Shown one piece after another: positions 35,163-45,982 of a DNA stretch of 64,000 bases; position 1 is the stretch's first letter, and each line of letters begins with the position of its first letter. The translations under genes were made by a program, and so were the position numbers. Below the pieces are notes generated by a model, which had not been told where the DNA came from, made no database searches, and saw only the letters and a list, made by a program, of their open reading frames with translations. Origin of the DNA: Cryptomeria japonica (Eukaryota; Streptophyta; Pinopsida; Cupressales; Cupressaceae); assembly GCF_030272615.1 (NCBI RefSeq), contig NC_081405.1, positions 157,191,454 through 157,255,453 of the forward strand, in the 5' to 3' direction.

Positions 35163-36225
35163 TGTTGGTATTTTGGTATGGTTTTGTCATTGATGTCTAC
35201 ACCTTCTAAGCCTTATCAACTCTGGCACTTTGGAGAATCAACAACATTCACTGGCAAGCAAGTGACTTATGCACAATCACCGGTATCTGGTACACCGGCA
35301 GGATAAAATGATCACTGGCACTTGGAAGGGCATGGAAAACACTTGTTTCTGTCGAACACATCGTGTGGACACCTTGTCTTGGAGTTTTGTTAATTGGCAT
35401 ATTCGTATTTACATATTTGTTGTTACCAGCAAATAGGTCCAGGTTACACTAACAGGTTTATCTTCTCCAGATCAGTATGGCACGCTATGGAGATGACTTA
35501 TTATTGTTGTGAATGCATTGAGCTGACATGTTGAATCAATTATTGCATCAGATATTGTTTTTATTATAAAATGATTTTATTGTAATATATCTTGTAGAGT
35601 CGACCTACTAAAATTGGTCCTAGGTTATGGTATAAATGTAAGATCTTATTTGTAAGATCATGAGTAGAGTGTGAAAAAGGATTGTAAAAAGGTATATGCA
35701 AGAATAAGCAGAGCTATACACACAGACATCATTTGAAGATTGAAGAAGGGTTTTTGTGGAGACAATCAGAACTACACTGGTACTGAATCCAGCATATGAA
35801 GATGCCATTTTGAGCAGTACATTCTTATTGGATTTAACTATCCAATTGTAGTCAGTGTGACTCCAATTTTGTGATTGAGCAGTGAGCTCTAGGCGCTTGG
35901 CCTTTCTGCATGTGCAAACCCCATTTGTATACACCTATTATCTGCAGTAATATCATCTGATTGTGGGTAAGGTTTCCCACCATGGTTTTTCCCCTTACAG
36001 GGTTTCCACGTACAAATATTGGTGTTATGTGTTTTGGATGACTTTGTCTTTTTGTTTCATACATTAATCTTTACCGGTATTGCAATTATCTAATAAAACT
36101 ATCCACCGGTATAACAGACTATTTCACCGGTATTAAGCAGAAAGTTATTTAAGTTGTTTTTGGTTTAAATTCATTTGACAATTGATTCACCCCCCCCCCC
36201 TCTCAGTTGTCTCTGGGACCTAACA
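35163..36225 (+). repeat. Copia-B 5' LTR
   Basis: 1063 bases. TATA box TATAAATG at 35631-35638, C-run at 36190-36200 close to the end, terminal CCTAACA. About 7% different from the 3' LTR over the first 230 bases by eye; the 3' LTR also lacks about 16 bases near 35565-35580. Confidence 0.97.
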
Positions 36226-36227
36226 TT

Positions 36228-36239
36228 TGGTATTAGAGC
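36228..36239 (+). other. Copia-B primer-binding site
   Basis: TGGTATTAGAGC two bases after the LTR end; one base from the TGGTATCAGAGC pairing with plant initiator-Met tRNA. Confidence 0.9.
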
Positions 36240-36281
36240 TTAGTCCTCTTTTGTAGAAGTTTAACAGCTTGAGGAGATCCA

Positions 36282-37367
36282 ATGTCTACTAACTATTTCA
36301 GGAAGGATAGTCCTAAACTTGATGGAACCAACTATGGCATATGGAACATCAAAATGGAGACACATCTAAATTGCATTGGAAAGGATATCTGGGATGTTAC
36401 AAAGAATGGTTATACTACTCCTACTCCTGGTCAGCCTAATCCACCTACCTTGGGAAAAGATGAAGAAAATGATTGCAAAGCAAGAGAAGCACTTTTGAGC
36501 GTATTATCAGATCAACAAATCATGGGATTATCAGATAGGTCTACTGCTAAATCTATTTGGGATCATTTGGAAACACTGAATGAAGGAGATTCCATAGTCA
36601 AAATTGCAAAACTTGAAAGCTTCCGAGTCAGGTATGAACATCTGAAAATGGAAGAAGATGAAAGGATTTCTGCTTTTATGGAAAGAGTAAATGAGATTGT
36701 TTTGGGTATTAAATGTTGTGGAGGAACCTTAAGTAAGGATGAAATTGTTTCAAAAGTTTTAAGAGGATTGACACTGGCATATAAAATGAAGGTTACTGCT
36801 ATAAATGAGTTAAGAACAATGCCTAATACATCAGTAACTAGGGATACATTGATTGGAAAACTTTCAGCTTTTGAAATTGAAGAATTTGGTCTTGTTGCTA
36901 CTATAAAGACAAATTTAGCCTTTAAAGCATCAACATCATATACACCATCATTTGATAAATCAGATTGGAAAGCCTTTTATGCAGGAGAAATTGAAGAAAT
37001 CAGGAAAGAAAATGAAGAACTTGAAGAACTTGAAGCACTATTTGCAAGGAAAATGCCTAAAGGTCTAGTTGGAAGTAAGTATGAAAGTAAAGCACCCTTT
37101 AAATGTTTTAACTGCAATAAGATTGGTCATATGGCTTCAAGATGCCCTGATAGACATGCTAGACTAAGAGAAGAAGCTAGAAGAACATACAAGCCTAACC
37201 CTGAATATCAAATATACAGATTTAAGAAGAATAAAGACAAATCTTGTTACATTGCTGATGAAGGTGTGACTGATGATTCTGATGAGGATCCAGCAGACAA
37301 TGGATGGGTTTTTGTTGCTATAACAAAAGATCAACCGGCACCTACTACTCAACCGGTAGAATAGGCC
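36282..37367 (+). pseudogene. gag: Copia-B gag
   Basis: ATG at 36282 opens 360 codons without interruption: MSTNYFRKDSPKLDGTNYGI then the UBN2-like capsid region (NEIVLGIKCCGGTLSKDEIV), a Glu-rich helix (EELEELEALFARKMPKG), the zinc knuckle CFNCNKIGHMASRCPD (intact CCHC) near 37105-37152, and a Lys/Arg-rich tail. The TAG at 37362 is probably a decay stop, because the polyprotein frame continues directly. The best-preserved gag in the window. Confidence 0.9.
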
Positions 37368-38020
37368 TTGGTAGCTAAAGTTGAAGTAAAAGATGAGTGG
37401 AGCATTGATTTAGGATGCTCACATCATATGACAGGAGATAAAGGTAAATTCTTGAACTTTCAAGAATACAATGGAGGCTTAGTAAGATTTGGAGATGATA
37501 AAGCTTGTTTGATCAAAGGTAAGGGTACAATATCTCTTGATGGTAAGCATTATACTGACAATGTTTACTATGTTGAAGGCTTAAAGCATAATCTTTTGAG
37601 TGTTGGTCAATTAGTTGAGAAAGGATTTCAGTTACCATTCAAAAATGGAAAATGCAAAATCATGAATAGAAATGGTTTAGAAATTGCAACCGGTAATCAG
37701 ACTAGAGGTAATATCTTTCATTTGAATAACAGTGAAAAGACATGCTTAATTACACATATTGATGAAAGTTGGATATGTCATAAGAGACTCTATCATGTAA
37801 ACTTTGATTGCATGGTGAAAATCACTACTATTAAGGCAGTTAGAGATTTACCTAAAATTGTCAAACCTCACAATACAGTATGTAAAGAATGTCAATTTGG
37901 AAAACAAGTTAGAGCTAGTTTAAATGTATTCTAGAAAAATCCAATAATGCTCTTGATTTAATTCATACTGATTTATGTGGTCCATCTAGAACTAAAAGCT
38001 TACAAGGTGATAGATATTTC
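37368..38020 (+). pseudogene. Copia-B protease and integrase zinc region
   Basis: Same frame as gag. Protease SIDLGCSHHMTGDKG: DSGC altered to DLGC. YYVEGLKHNLLSVGQL and GNIFHLNNSEKTCLI precede the zinc region WICHKRLYHVNFDCMVKI with VCKECQFGKQVRA. TAG at 37932 and a frame change lie between this block and the integrase core. Confidence 0.85.
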
Positions 38021-38848
38021 ATGCTAATCATTGATGACTATTCCATAATGTGTTGGGTTACTTTTCTCAGAGAAAAATCAGAAGCACTTAGAAAGTTCAA
38101 ACTGTTCAAAGCTATGGTAGAAAATGAAATCGGTAAGAAAATCAAATGTCTGAGATCAAATCAAGGAGGAGAATTTACATCTAAGGAATTTAATGCATTC
38201 TATGAAGTGAATGGAATCAGAAGACAGTTATCAGCACCTCGGACACCACAGCAGAATGGAGTTGTTGAAAGGAAAAACAGAACTATCTTGGATGCAGCAA
38301 GAAGTATGTTATCAGAAGAAAACCTACCACATGTATATTGGAGAGAGGTAGTCAGTACAGCGGTCTATACATTCAACAAAGTTCACATCAAAGGTGAAAC
38401 CGATAAGACCCCTCATGAACTATGGTTTGGTATTACTCCTACTCTTAAATATTTCAGAATATTTGGAAGTAAATGCTATATTAGAAGGGATGAGTATATT
38501 GGCAAATTTGATCCTAGAAGTGATGAAGGAATATTTCTTGGTTATTCATCTAAAAGTAAAGCATATAGATGTTTTAACAAAAGATTGCAAAAAATTATTG
38601 AGAGTACAAATGTGAAGATTGATGAACAATTCAGAGGAACTTCAAGGTATATAGATTCTGAACCGGCAATAGAAATTCTAACAAATGAACCTACATTGAA
38701 CCCACCGGTACAGAATGAAGACCCAGTTCCATCGATATCATCTGAAAATTTCATTGTGACTGAGGAACAACAGCAAACAAAGACACCCCGGTATATAAGA
38801 CTGAATCATTCTGAAGATTAGATAATTGGAAACAAGTATAAAGGAGTT
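38021..38848 (+). pseudogene. INT: Copia-B integrase core and C-terminal region
   Basis: Open for 266 codons: MLIIDDYSIMCWVTFLREKS, LRSNQGGEFTSKEFN, PRTPQQNGVVERKNRTILDA with the catalytic glutamate, then the GKFDPRSDEGIFLGYS module typical of copia integrase C-termini. The TAG at 38819, where Copia-A and -C have a Gln-type codon, ends the block; the frame then continues into RT. Confidence 0.9.
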
Positions 38849-39541
38849 ATGACAAGAGGAAGATTGGAAAATGAAGAGGTATGTCTTATTTCCCAAATTG
38901 AACCATCATCAGTTAATGAGGCATGTGAAGATAAATATTGGATTAAAGCTATGGAAGAAGAATTTGAACAAATTGAGAAAAACAACACTTGGACATTAGT
39001 TCCCTGGCCTAAAGATAAAAATGTAATTGGAACCAAATGGGTATTCAGAAACAAACTTAATGAAGTTTGCAAGATTATCAGAAATAAAGCAAGACTAGTG
39101 TGTAAGGGATATTCTCAGAAAGAAGGAATTGATTACAATGAAACCTTTGCACCGGTAACTAGAATTGAAGCAATTAGATTATTTTTGGCTTTTGCAGCAC
39201 ATGAGAACTACAAAGTATATCAAATGGATATTAAATGTGCATTTTTGAATGGAGATCTTGAAGAAGAAGTTTACATTGAACAACCCGATGGATTTTCTTT
39301 GACAGATAACAAAGATATGGTTTGCAAGTTAAGAAAAACTTTGTATGGGTTGAAGCAAGCTCCAAGAGCTTGGTATGCAAGATTGGATAAGTATCTTTTA
39401 AAGATTGGTTTTTCTAAAGGTAATGTTGACAACAACTTATACTATACAGTGACTAATGATGACATCTTGGTTATAGAAGTTTTTGTTGATGATAGAATCT
39501 TTGGAGGAGAAGATGGATTATGTAAATAATTTTCTATTAAA
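38849..39541 (+). pseudogene. RT: Copia-B reverse transcriptase, N-terminal and palm
   Basis: [91 protein letters not shown] and catalytic [11 protein letters not shown]: both Asp kept, next residue Arg instead of Ile. TAA at 39527 interrupts. Confidence 0.9.
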
Positions 39542-40576
39542 ATGCAGCAAGAATTTGAAATGTCTATGATTGGAGAAATAAAATTCTTTTTAGGATTACA
39601 GATTTCACAGACTAATAAAGGTATATTCTTGAGTCAATCCAAGTACTTAAAAGAGTTACTAAAGAAATTTGGGATGGAGAACTCTAAACCGGTAAGCACA
39701 CCTATGACTACAAATGATAAACTATCACTAAGGGATGAATCTACACCTGCAAATCCAACTAGATACAAATCTATGATAGGAGGTTTACTGTATTTGACAC
39801 AAACCAGACCTGATATTATGAATGCAGTATGTATTGTTTCAAGATTTCAGAGTAATCCTAGAGAAAATCATGAATCAGTAATAAAAAGGATTTTCCGGTA
39901 CTTACAAGGCACTATAAATCTTGGATTATGGTATCCTAGAGATGAAAACTTTGAATTATGTGCATACGCAGATGCAAATCGGGCAGGAGATGTGGATGAT
40001 AGAAAAAGCACCACCAGAGGAGCATTCTTTCTTGGAAATAGACTAGTTTCTTGGTTGAGTAAGAAACAAAGTTGTACATCTTTATCAATAGCAGAATCAG
40101 AATATGTTGCAGCAGCAACTAACTGTACACAGGTACTATGGCTTAAGCAAATGTTGAAAGACATAAAGGTAAAATGCAAGGAACCTATTACTATCTATTG
40201 TGATAACACTACAGCAATTGATATATCTAAGAACTCGGTATTACATTCCAAAACCAAATATGTTTCTATCAAACTAAATTTTCTAAGGGAAAATGTTGAA
40301 GGAAAGGAAATAAAACTGGTTTATGTGAATACTAAAGAGCAGATTGCAGATATCTTCACTAAACCTCTGCCTAAGGAGACTTTTGAATATCTCAGAGACC
40401 AGCTTGGGGTCATACCCCCACCGATAGAGACTTTGGAAGTTGATGTTTGTCATCAACCGATAGAACTAAGAGAGAAATCTTTTACTCTGGCTTTGATGAG
40501 GAAGCTACTTCTCAGGGGGAGTAGTTGGTATACTAATTTGGTTGGTATTTTGTATATGAACTTGGTTTTGTACTAA
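39542..40576 (+). pseudogene. RNH: Copia-B RT C-terminus and RNase H
   Basis: 344 open codons. RT end: FEMSMIGEIKFFLGLQI, LLKKFGMENSKPVSTPM, YLTQTRPDIMNAVC. RNase H: LCAYADANRAGDVDDRKST (Asp), SIAESEYVAAATN (Glu), ITIYCDNTTAIDISKN (Asp), then IADIFTKPLPKETFEYL. The frame runs about 40 codons past the position where Copia-A and -C stop, reading through the CAGGGGGAGTAGT purine word, so the native stop seems lost. Confidence 0.9.
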
Positions 40577-40813
40577 CTTTGGCATTTGATGTCAAAGGGG
40601 GAGAGATTGGTATGGAAAAACACAAGGAAAACACTTGTTGCTCCCAGGGGGAGAGATTGTTATTTGGGAGTGATTATTACTCTCTATCTGTATTTTGATT
40701 TCTGGTTATGATCTCTTTTTGGAAAATTGTTGGCTTTTGGTATTTGGCATTTCTGTTTTGGCACTTTGATGGTTTTTCCATCTTATGTTGCCATCAATGC
40801 CAAAGGGGGAGAT
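40577..40813 (+). other. Copia-B 3' untranslated region with repeated polypurine tracts
   Basis: Non-coding. Purine tracts near 40594, 40646 and 40803 are each followed by an AGATTG-type word; the last adjoins the LTR and is the functional polypurine tract by position. Confidence 0.8.
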
Positions 40814-41859
40814 TGTTGGTATTTTGGTATGGTTTTGTCATTAATGTCAACACCTTCTAAACCTTATCAACTTTGGCACTTTGGAGAATCAGCAACATTC
40901 ACCGGCAACCAAGTGACTTATGCACAGTCACCGATATCTAGTACACCGACAGGATAAAATGATCACCGACACTTGGAAGGGCATGGAAAACACTTGTTTA
41001 TGTCAAAGACATCATGTGGACACCTTGTCTTGGAGTTTTGTTAATTGGCATATTCATATTTACATATTTGTTGTTACTGGCAAATAGGTCCAGGTTACAC
41101 CGTCAAGTTTATCTTCTCCGGATTAGCATTGCACGCTATGGAGATGACTTATTATTGTTGTAAATGCATTGAGTCAACATGTTGAATCGGTTATTGCATC
41201 AGATATTGTTTTTATTGTAATATATCTTGTAGAGCTGACCTACTAAAATTGGTCCTAGGTTATGGTATAAATGTAAGATCTTATTTGTAAGATCATGAGT
41301 GGAGTGTGAAAAAGGATTGTAAAAAGGTATATGCGAGAATAAGCAGAGCTATACACACAGACATAATTTGAAGATTGAAGGAGGGTTTTTGTGAAGATAA
41401 TTAGAACTACACTGGTACTGAATCCAGCATATGAAGATGCTATTTTGAGCAGTACATTCTTATTGGATTTAACCATCCAATTGTAGTCAGTGTGACTCCT
41501 ATTTTGTGATTGAGCAGTGAGCTCTAGGCACTTGGCCTTTCTGCATGTGCAGACCCCATTTGTATACACTTACTATCTGTAGTAGTATCATCTGATTGTG
41601 GGTAAGGTTTCCCACCATGGTTTTTCCCCTTACAGGGTTTCCACGTACAAATATTGGTGTTATTTATTTTGGATGACTTTTTCTTTTTGTTTCATACATT
41701 AATCTTTGTCGGTATTGCAATTATCTAATAAAACTGTCCACCAATATAACAGACTGTTTCACCAGTATTAAGTAGAAAGATGTTTAAGTTGTTTTTGGTT
41801 TAAATTTATTTGACAACTGATTCGCCCCCCTCCCTCTCAGTTGTCTCTGGGACCTAACA
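40814..41859 (+). repeat. Copia-B 3' LTR
   Basis: 1046 bases, ends CCTAACA; TATA box TATAAA at 41265-41270. Followed directly by the GTTGA duplication. Confidence 0.97.
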
Positions 41860-41879
41860 GTTGAACTATTAGTTGTCAT
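41860..41879 (-). pseudogene. gag: Copia-A gag start (first seven codons) with right GTTGA duplication
   Basis: Minus-strand ATG at 41879-41877 opens a frame (MTTNSST-like) that, without Copia-B and one GTTGA, continues in frame at 35157. The GTTGA copy at 41860-41864 is the right target duplication. Comparable to the ATG of Copia-C gag (MATTSSST). Confidence 0.85.
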
Positions 41880-41921
41880 ATGATCTTGCTCAAGTGGTTA
41901 AGCTTCTACAGAGAGGACCAG

Positions 41922-41933
41922 GATCTAATACCA
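41922..41933 (-). other. Copia-A primer-binding site
   Basis: Minus strand TGGTATTAGATC two bases inside the right LTR; initiator-Met tRNA type with decay. Confidence 0.85.
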
Positions 41934-41935
41934 AT

Positions 41936-43158
41936 TGTTAGGATAACTGGTGGACAACTGAGGGGGGGTGAATCAGTTGTCAACATATTATAAAACTTTA
42001 AGCACACAAAACCTTTTATTGGAATGCATAAACTAAATACCAGAATAGAAGATATAGAAATTAAGCACAAACATAAATCACAGAACAATTACCAACCATC
42101 CATAGCACATAACATCGAGATTTGTACGTGGAAAACCTAGGAAAGGGGAAAACCACATTGGAAGCCTTCCCACTGTCAGATAATACTTTTGTGGCAAGTA
42201 TGTGATTACAATAAGAGGGACCTACACATGCAAGAAGGCCAATAGCCTAGAGCACACTGCTCATCACAAAAGGAGCCTCACTAACTACAAAATAAATCCA
42301 GACTACAATACGAAAAGATGAATGAACTGCAAGAATAGAATCTCCTATGCTTGAGTACAATTCCAGTTAAGCTCAATACCTGAGGTCTTAAACCTCTTAC
42401 ACAAACCCAATTTGATCACCTATGATCGACCAAAACCTCTACATATGATTACAACTTTATTCACACACAGATAATCCCATAGCCATGACCTACCATATGA
42501 TCTACAAAGAAGTCTTACATCATATTTATACCAACCCAAGACATAAATAATTAGGTCGGCCACCTAAAAGATAATACAATAAATCCATTACATAATCCCA
42601 TAAACCAATGATAAACCAAGTCAGTCTAAGGTCGAAATAACATAAACCAAACAATAAATCCAACTGGAGACGCATCGGGAGCATCAACCAACACGTTACA
42701 TAAACTGGTCCATAACCTAACAAAATAACATCAGGCCCAAAATAGGTCACCATAAGCCACATAAAACACCACGATCAACTGGAATATAAACATGATAACC
42801 ATCAACATCTTGATAACCTTCTAGAAGCCTCACCAACACCACTTATCGGATTCATCAAAAGATCTTCATCAAAGCGTTGTTGGTAGAACCCTTACCGATA
42901 ACCAAAAGGCTTACTAGAACATATGATATCATCTGGATCATCAAATCCCAAACCAACTAAATGTGATACGCATCAGGAAAACATGAATAACCAATCCAAA
43001 CCAATTCCAACAATCGGACCAAAATGGGAGACAAATCTCCAGATCAACATCAAAGACCAACCACTCTACCAGAAGTCGGTAGACAGAAAAATAGCTAGTG
43101 TTGACATCAATGACAAACAAAAATGCAACACATAATCAATTCCTCCAAATTGCCAACA
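41936..43158 (-). repeat. Copia-A 5' LTR
   Basis: 1223 bases, pairs with 29466-30692. Minus-strand TATA at 42522-42530. Ends CCAACA (plus) directly before GAAAAC. Confidence 0.95.
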
Positions 43159-45805
43159 GAAAACTCCCCATGGCGAACTTTGTATCTCTACTAAGAGTTG
43201 AGCGTCGTCAGAGGTTCGGCCTCTTGTACCAATGAATAGAAGGTTTTTGGCTTGTAAACAAAAGAGTTCTTAGTTAGGGCATCCTTTCGTGTGGCCATAC
43301 ATGTGAAACTTTATGCTTCGTAGTTATGAAAGGCTCCCAGCCTATAGGGTTTATGGGGAGACAATTTCAGTATGGACTAATAAGCATAGGTTACTTGCAA
43401 CTTTTGTCACAAACACATTTATTTATAGTGGTTTGGAAGAGCTTGGCTTTAGCCCATTACCACTTGGGTCATTCCCCTCTCACCAATGCCTGTGCAAAGT
43501 GCCAGGAAAATCGGGAAGGCAGGCCCTCTAAGGGTAAAAACATGTAATCACAATAAAATAAGACATGGCAAACATGATGTTCATTGACCCTTAAGAAAAT
43601 GAATGTGTTGCCAATCTAAAGAAAACACTTGTAAATTTTAATACACAAAATGAAATGTGTGCTAATCTAGAAATGAATGAAACATAACTAGACTAGTGAA
43701 AAAGCAAGTCTTCACCCCACGATCTGCAAAATAAACAGTCAGTAGTTTATGTTTCTAGTCTTGGACCGATCGTACAAACCTGCAAAACCCAACATCTGAT
43801 CAAAACACAAAAAAGTATATATGCACAGTGGACGTGTTGATATATAGACAAACACACCAATATATAGACAAATATGTTGAAGTGCCTACGCAGGTGCTAA
43901 GACATCTGTGTACGCATAGAAGCAGTGTCTACTTGCTGAAAATAGAAAACAAACTGTAAATACCCAAAAGCAAAAATTATACCTGAAAATGATCGCACTG
44001 AAACAGAACTCCCACGTCGAACCATGAACGTATGTGTTGTAACAAAAAGATTAGCAAAAAACAAAAAACTTCAAAAATTCAAATTTGAACGTTCGACATA
44101 AATCGAGAAATGAAAGCACTAAACCAGACAGTAGGCGCAGAAATGCCTGCGCAAGCGCTAATTTCACAACAATACAAATGGGACAAAATTATAAAAAAGA
44201 AAGATTTTTTATTTTTTTAATTGATTTTTCAAATTTTTATTTTATTTTTAGATTTTAAGTGCTTAAAACAAAAAGTATGAGGCATTTCAATCTAACAATG
44301 ATGAAAAACTTTTACTAAATTAGATGCATTAAAACTCAATCGGATGCACTAAAATACAGCCTGTAGAAAAGGACGGGTTAGTATATTTGAAATTTGAAAT
44401 GCACGCATTGAAGTGCCTACACTCGCACCAAATCAGAGGTGCATACACTGAATCCAGGGCACACGCGCTGATTTGCAGACTCTCGCACTGATTCGGAACT
44501 TGCGACTAAAAATCATGAAAAATTTGCAAAAACAATTAGATTTTTGAGACATGGGTCCCATCGAGCATGCCAAAATGAACTAAGGGAAAATACCATGCAA
44601 GGCTAGCAGGTTAGTTTAATTCCAAAATACATGAAAATATAAAACAAATACCTAAACTAACACAAATATTACCTTGCAAAAGAGGAGTCTATCTTGTTCA
44701 TCCAATTGAGCAAATGATGAAGTGGAATGTGCCATATTGCTCCACTTGACTGGATGTGATCCTTTGTTTGATTGTGGATGGCTCTCTAAGATTGCACAAT
44801 GATGGTGAGTGTGAAATTTGGTTAATGGATACAAGATGAAGGGATGAAATTATTAAGTAATGGAGAATATGAATTTGGCTATAATGTGGATATTTGGAAT
44901 GATTTCTAGGCTCAAACTAATAGCATAAGGTTGCACAAATTGGAGATGATGAATAAGGGAATGGAGACCCCAATTTATAGAATTGAATAGTGGAAAATGG
45001 ACAATCAAGATTGAAGAGGAATGGAGGGCTAGGATTTGAAGAGAGGAGATCACATGGATCAAAGGACAATTACATGACATGGGCGGGTAGAGACCAAGAT
45101 ATTTTCCATAAAGGCATTTCTTGTCTCTACCCTCCTCAAGGTACATGGGGAAGAGTTCCCAATGCACCTATGAGGAATAAAAGGAATTAAAAATTCCTTA
45201 GGGGATGCACATGGAATTAAAAATTCCTAAGATATTGTGTGCATGGGGATTGGAAAAGGCAAAATGAATTTTAAAATTCCTTGGGAAGGTGAGAGGCATG
45301 GGAGAATGTGAGATTTTCAAAATCTCACATTCACCCAAAAAGGGAGCATTTAAGGTGGAAGGTGAAGAAGGGGAAAAAATGATTTAGCCATAATTGGCTA
45401 TGGTTGACTTTTGTGCCTAATTATGGGGATTAGGTATTAGCAAAGGATTAGGGGAATTATTTGGAAAAATTAGGTGAGGATTAGGAGCAAGAGGGATTTG
45501 TAGAAGGATTTGACTAGGAGAGAGAATGAGTGGGGATAATTAAAAATTGAAGAATAATGCTAAGTAGGATTAAGGGAGTTTCTAGAAGAATTAATTAGAC
45601 TAATGATGGATTAGGAAAAGATGGTTTGTAGGAATCACCTAGATTAGTTAATGAATTGAAATTAATTAATCAAAAGGGAGGATTAGGAAGAATTGATTTT
45701 TTAGTACTTTAGAGGAAGAAGGGAAAAATTGAACTATTAAATAAATCAATAACTGGTCTATAGTGACAATATTAATTAGATTAAATTTAATTGATATTGA
45801 GAACA
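43159..45805 (-). repeat. Gypsy-2 5' LTR and leader (internal boundary unresolved)
   Basis: No supported gene. On the minus strand it begins TGTTCTCAATATC at 45805 and shares a CTATAG-CCAxTTATT block with the Gypsy-3 LTR (62167), so it is a Tat-type LTR. A minus-strand TATA (CTATAAATTG) is at 44971-44980. A donor-like CAAG|GTAATATT lies near 44680 and several acceptor-like CAG ends lie farther on, compatible with the leader intron known in Ogre elements. A motif like AAGTGCCTACxCxxGxxC recurs three times (43880-44435). I could not place the LTR 3' end or primer-binding site. Confidence 0.55.
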
Positions 45806-45982
45806 ATGGGAGCATCTTAGGGAGTCTTCTTACTCTTCTTTCACTTGTTTATGCTTCTCTTGTTTGCTTTTCATATCCTTTGATAATATTTAAAGGTTTT
45901 TATAGCTTCTTGTGCTTGTTTATTTTTGGGTTGAGACCAACAATACTAACTCTTTGGTCTCTTGTCCGCTTGTCCCCTTTCA
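45806..45982 (+). repeat. Gypsy-3 5' LTR remnant (3' portion)
   Basis: GGGAGCATCTTAGGGAGTCTTC... to CCCCTTTCA, nearly the same as 63144-63320 in the right LTR. The left side is cut at Gypsy-2. On the right it passes directly into a pre-RT pol linker, so primer-binding site, gag and protease have been deleted. Confidence 0.85.

Larger units (their letters stand above)
35163..41859 (+). mobile_element. Copia-B: Ty1/copia element inserted in Copia-A gag
   Basis: LTRs 35163-36225 and 40814-41859, each TGTTGGTATTTTGG...GGACCTAACA, with exact GTTGA duplications outside. Primer-binding site at 36228 (TGGTATTAGAGC), polypurine tract AAAGGGGGAGAT ending at 40813. Complete copia domain order in about 4.3 kb with few lesions. 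Opposite orientation to its host Copia-A. Confidence 0.97.
29466..43158 (-). mobile_element. Copia-A: Ty1/copia element, minus strand, split by Copia-B
   Basis: LTRs at 29466-30692 and 41936-43158, both reading TGTTAGG...CCAACA on the plus strand. GAAAAC stands outside both ends (29460-29465 and 43159-43164), consistent with a 5-base target duplication plus one chance base. The primer-binding site on the minus strand next to the right LTR is TGGTATTAGATC (initiator-Met tRNA type). Purine tract CAAAGGGGGATAT precedes the left LTR on the minus strand. Domains run gag, protease, integrase, RT, RNase H, which is the copia order. Inserted into the Gypsy-2 leader. Confidence 0.95.
18082..45805 (-). 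mobile_element. Gypsy-2: Tat-type Ty3/gypsy element, minus strand, interrupted (3' end cut by Gypsy-1)
   Basis: Minus-strand gag (28147-25863), protease plus G-patch (25862-24579), RT (23290-22178), RT-linked RNase H, archaeal RNase H and integrase (to 19764). Interrupted by a solo LTR (23402-24578) and by Copia-A (29466-43158, with Copia-B inside). Its 5' leader/LTR resumes at 43165 and appears to begin at 45805, where TGTTC reads on the minus strand directly against a fragment of Gypsy-3 LTR. Its 3' LTR is not in the window because Gypsy-1 was inserted into its post-pol region. The domain order RT, RNase H, archaeal RNase H, integrase is standard Tat. Confidence 0.85.

Noticed and set aside
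35620-35934. 104-codon minus frame repeated at 41255-41569
   Set aside because: It appears twice because it lies in both Copia-B LTRs; opposite to transcription, no motif, unlike the Gypsy-1 LTR frame it lacks any domain-like pattern.
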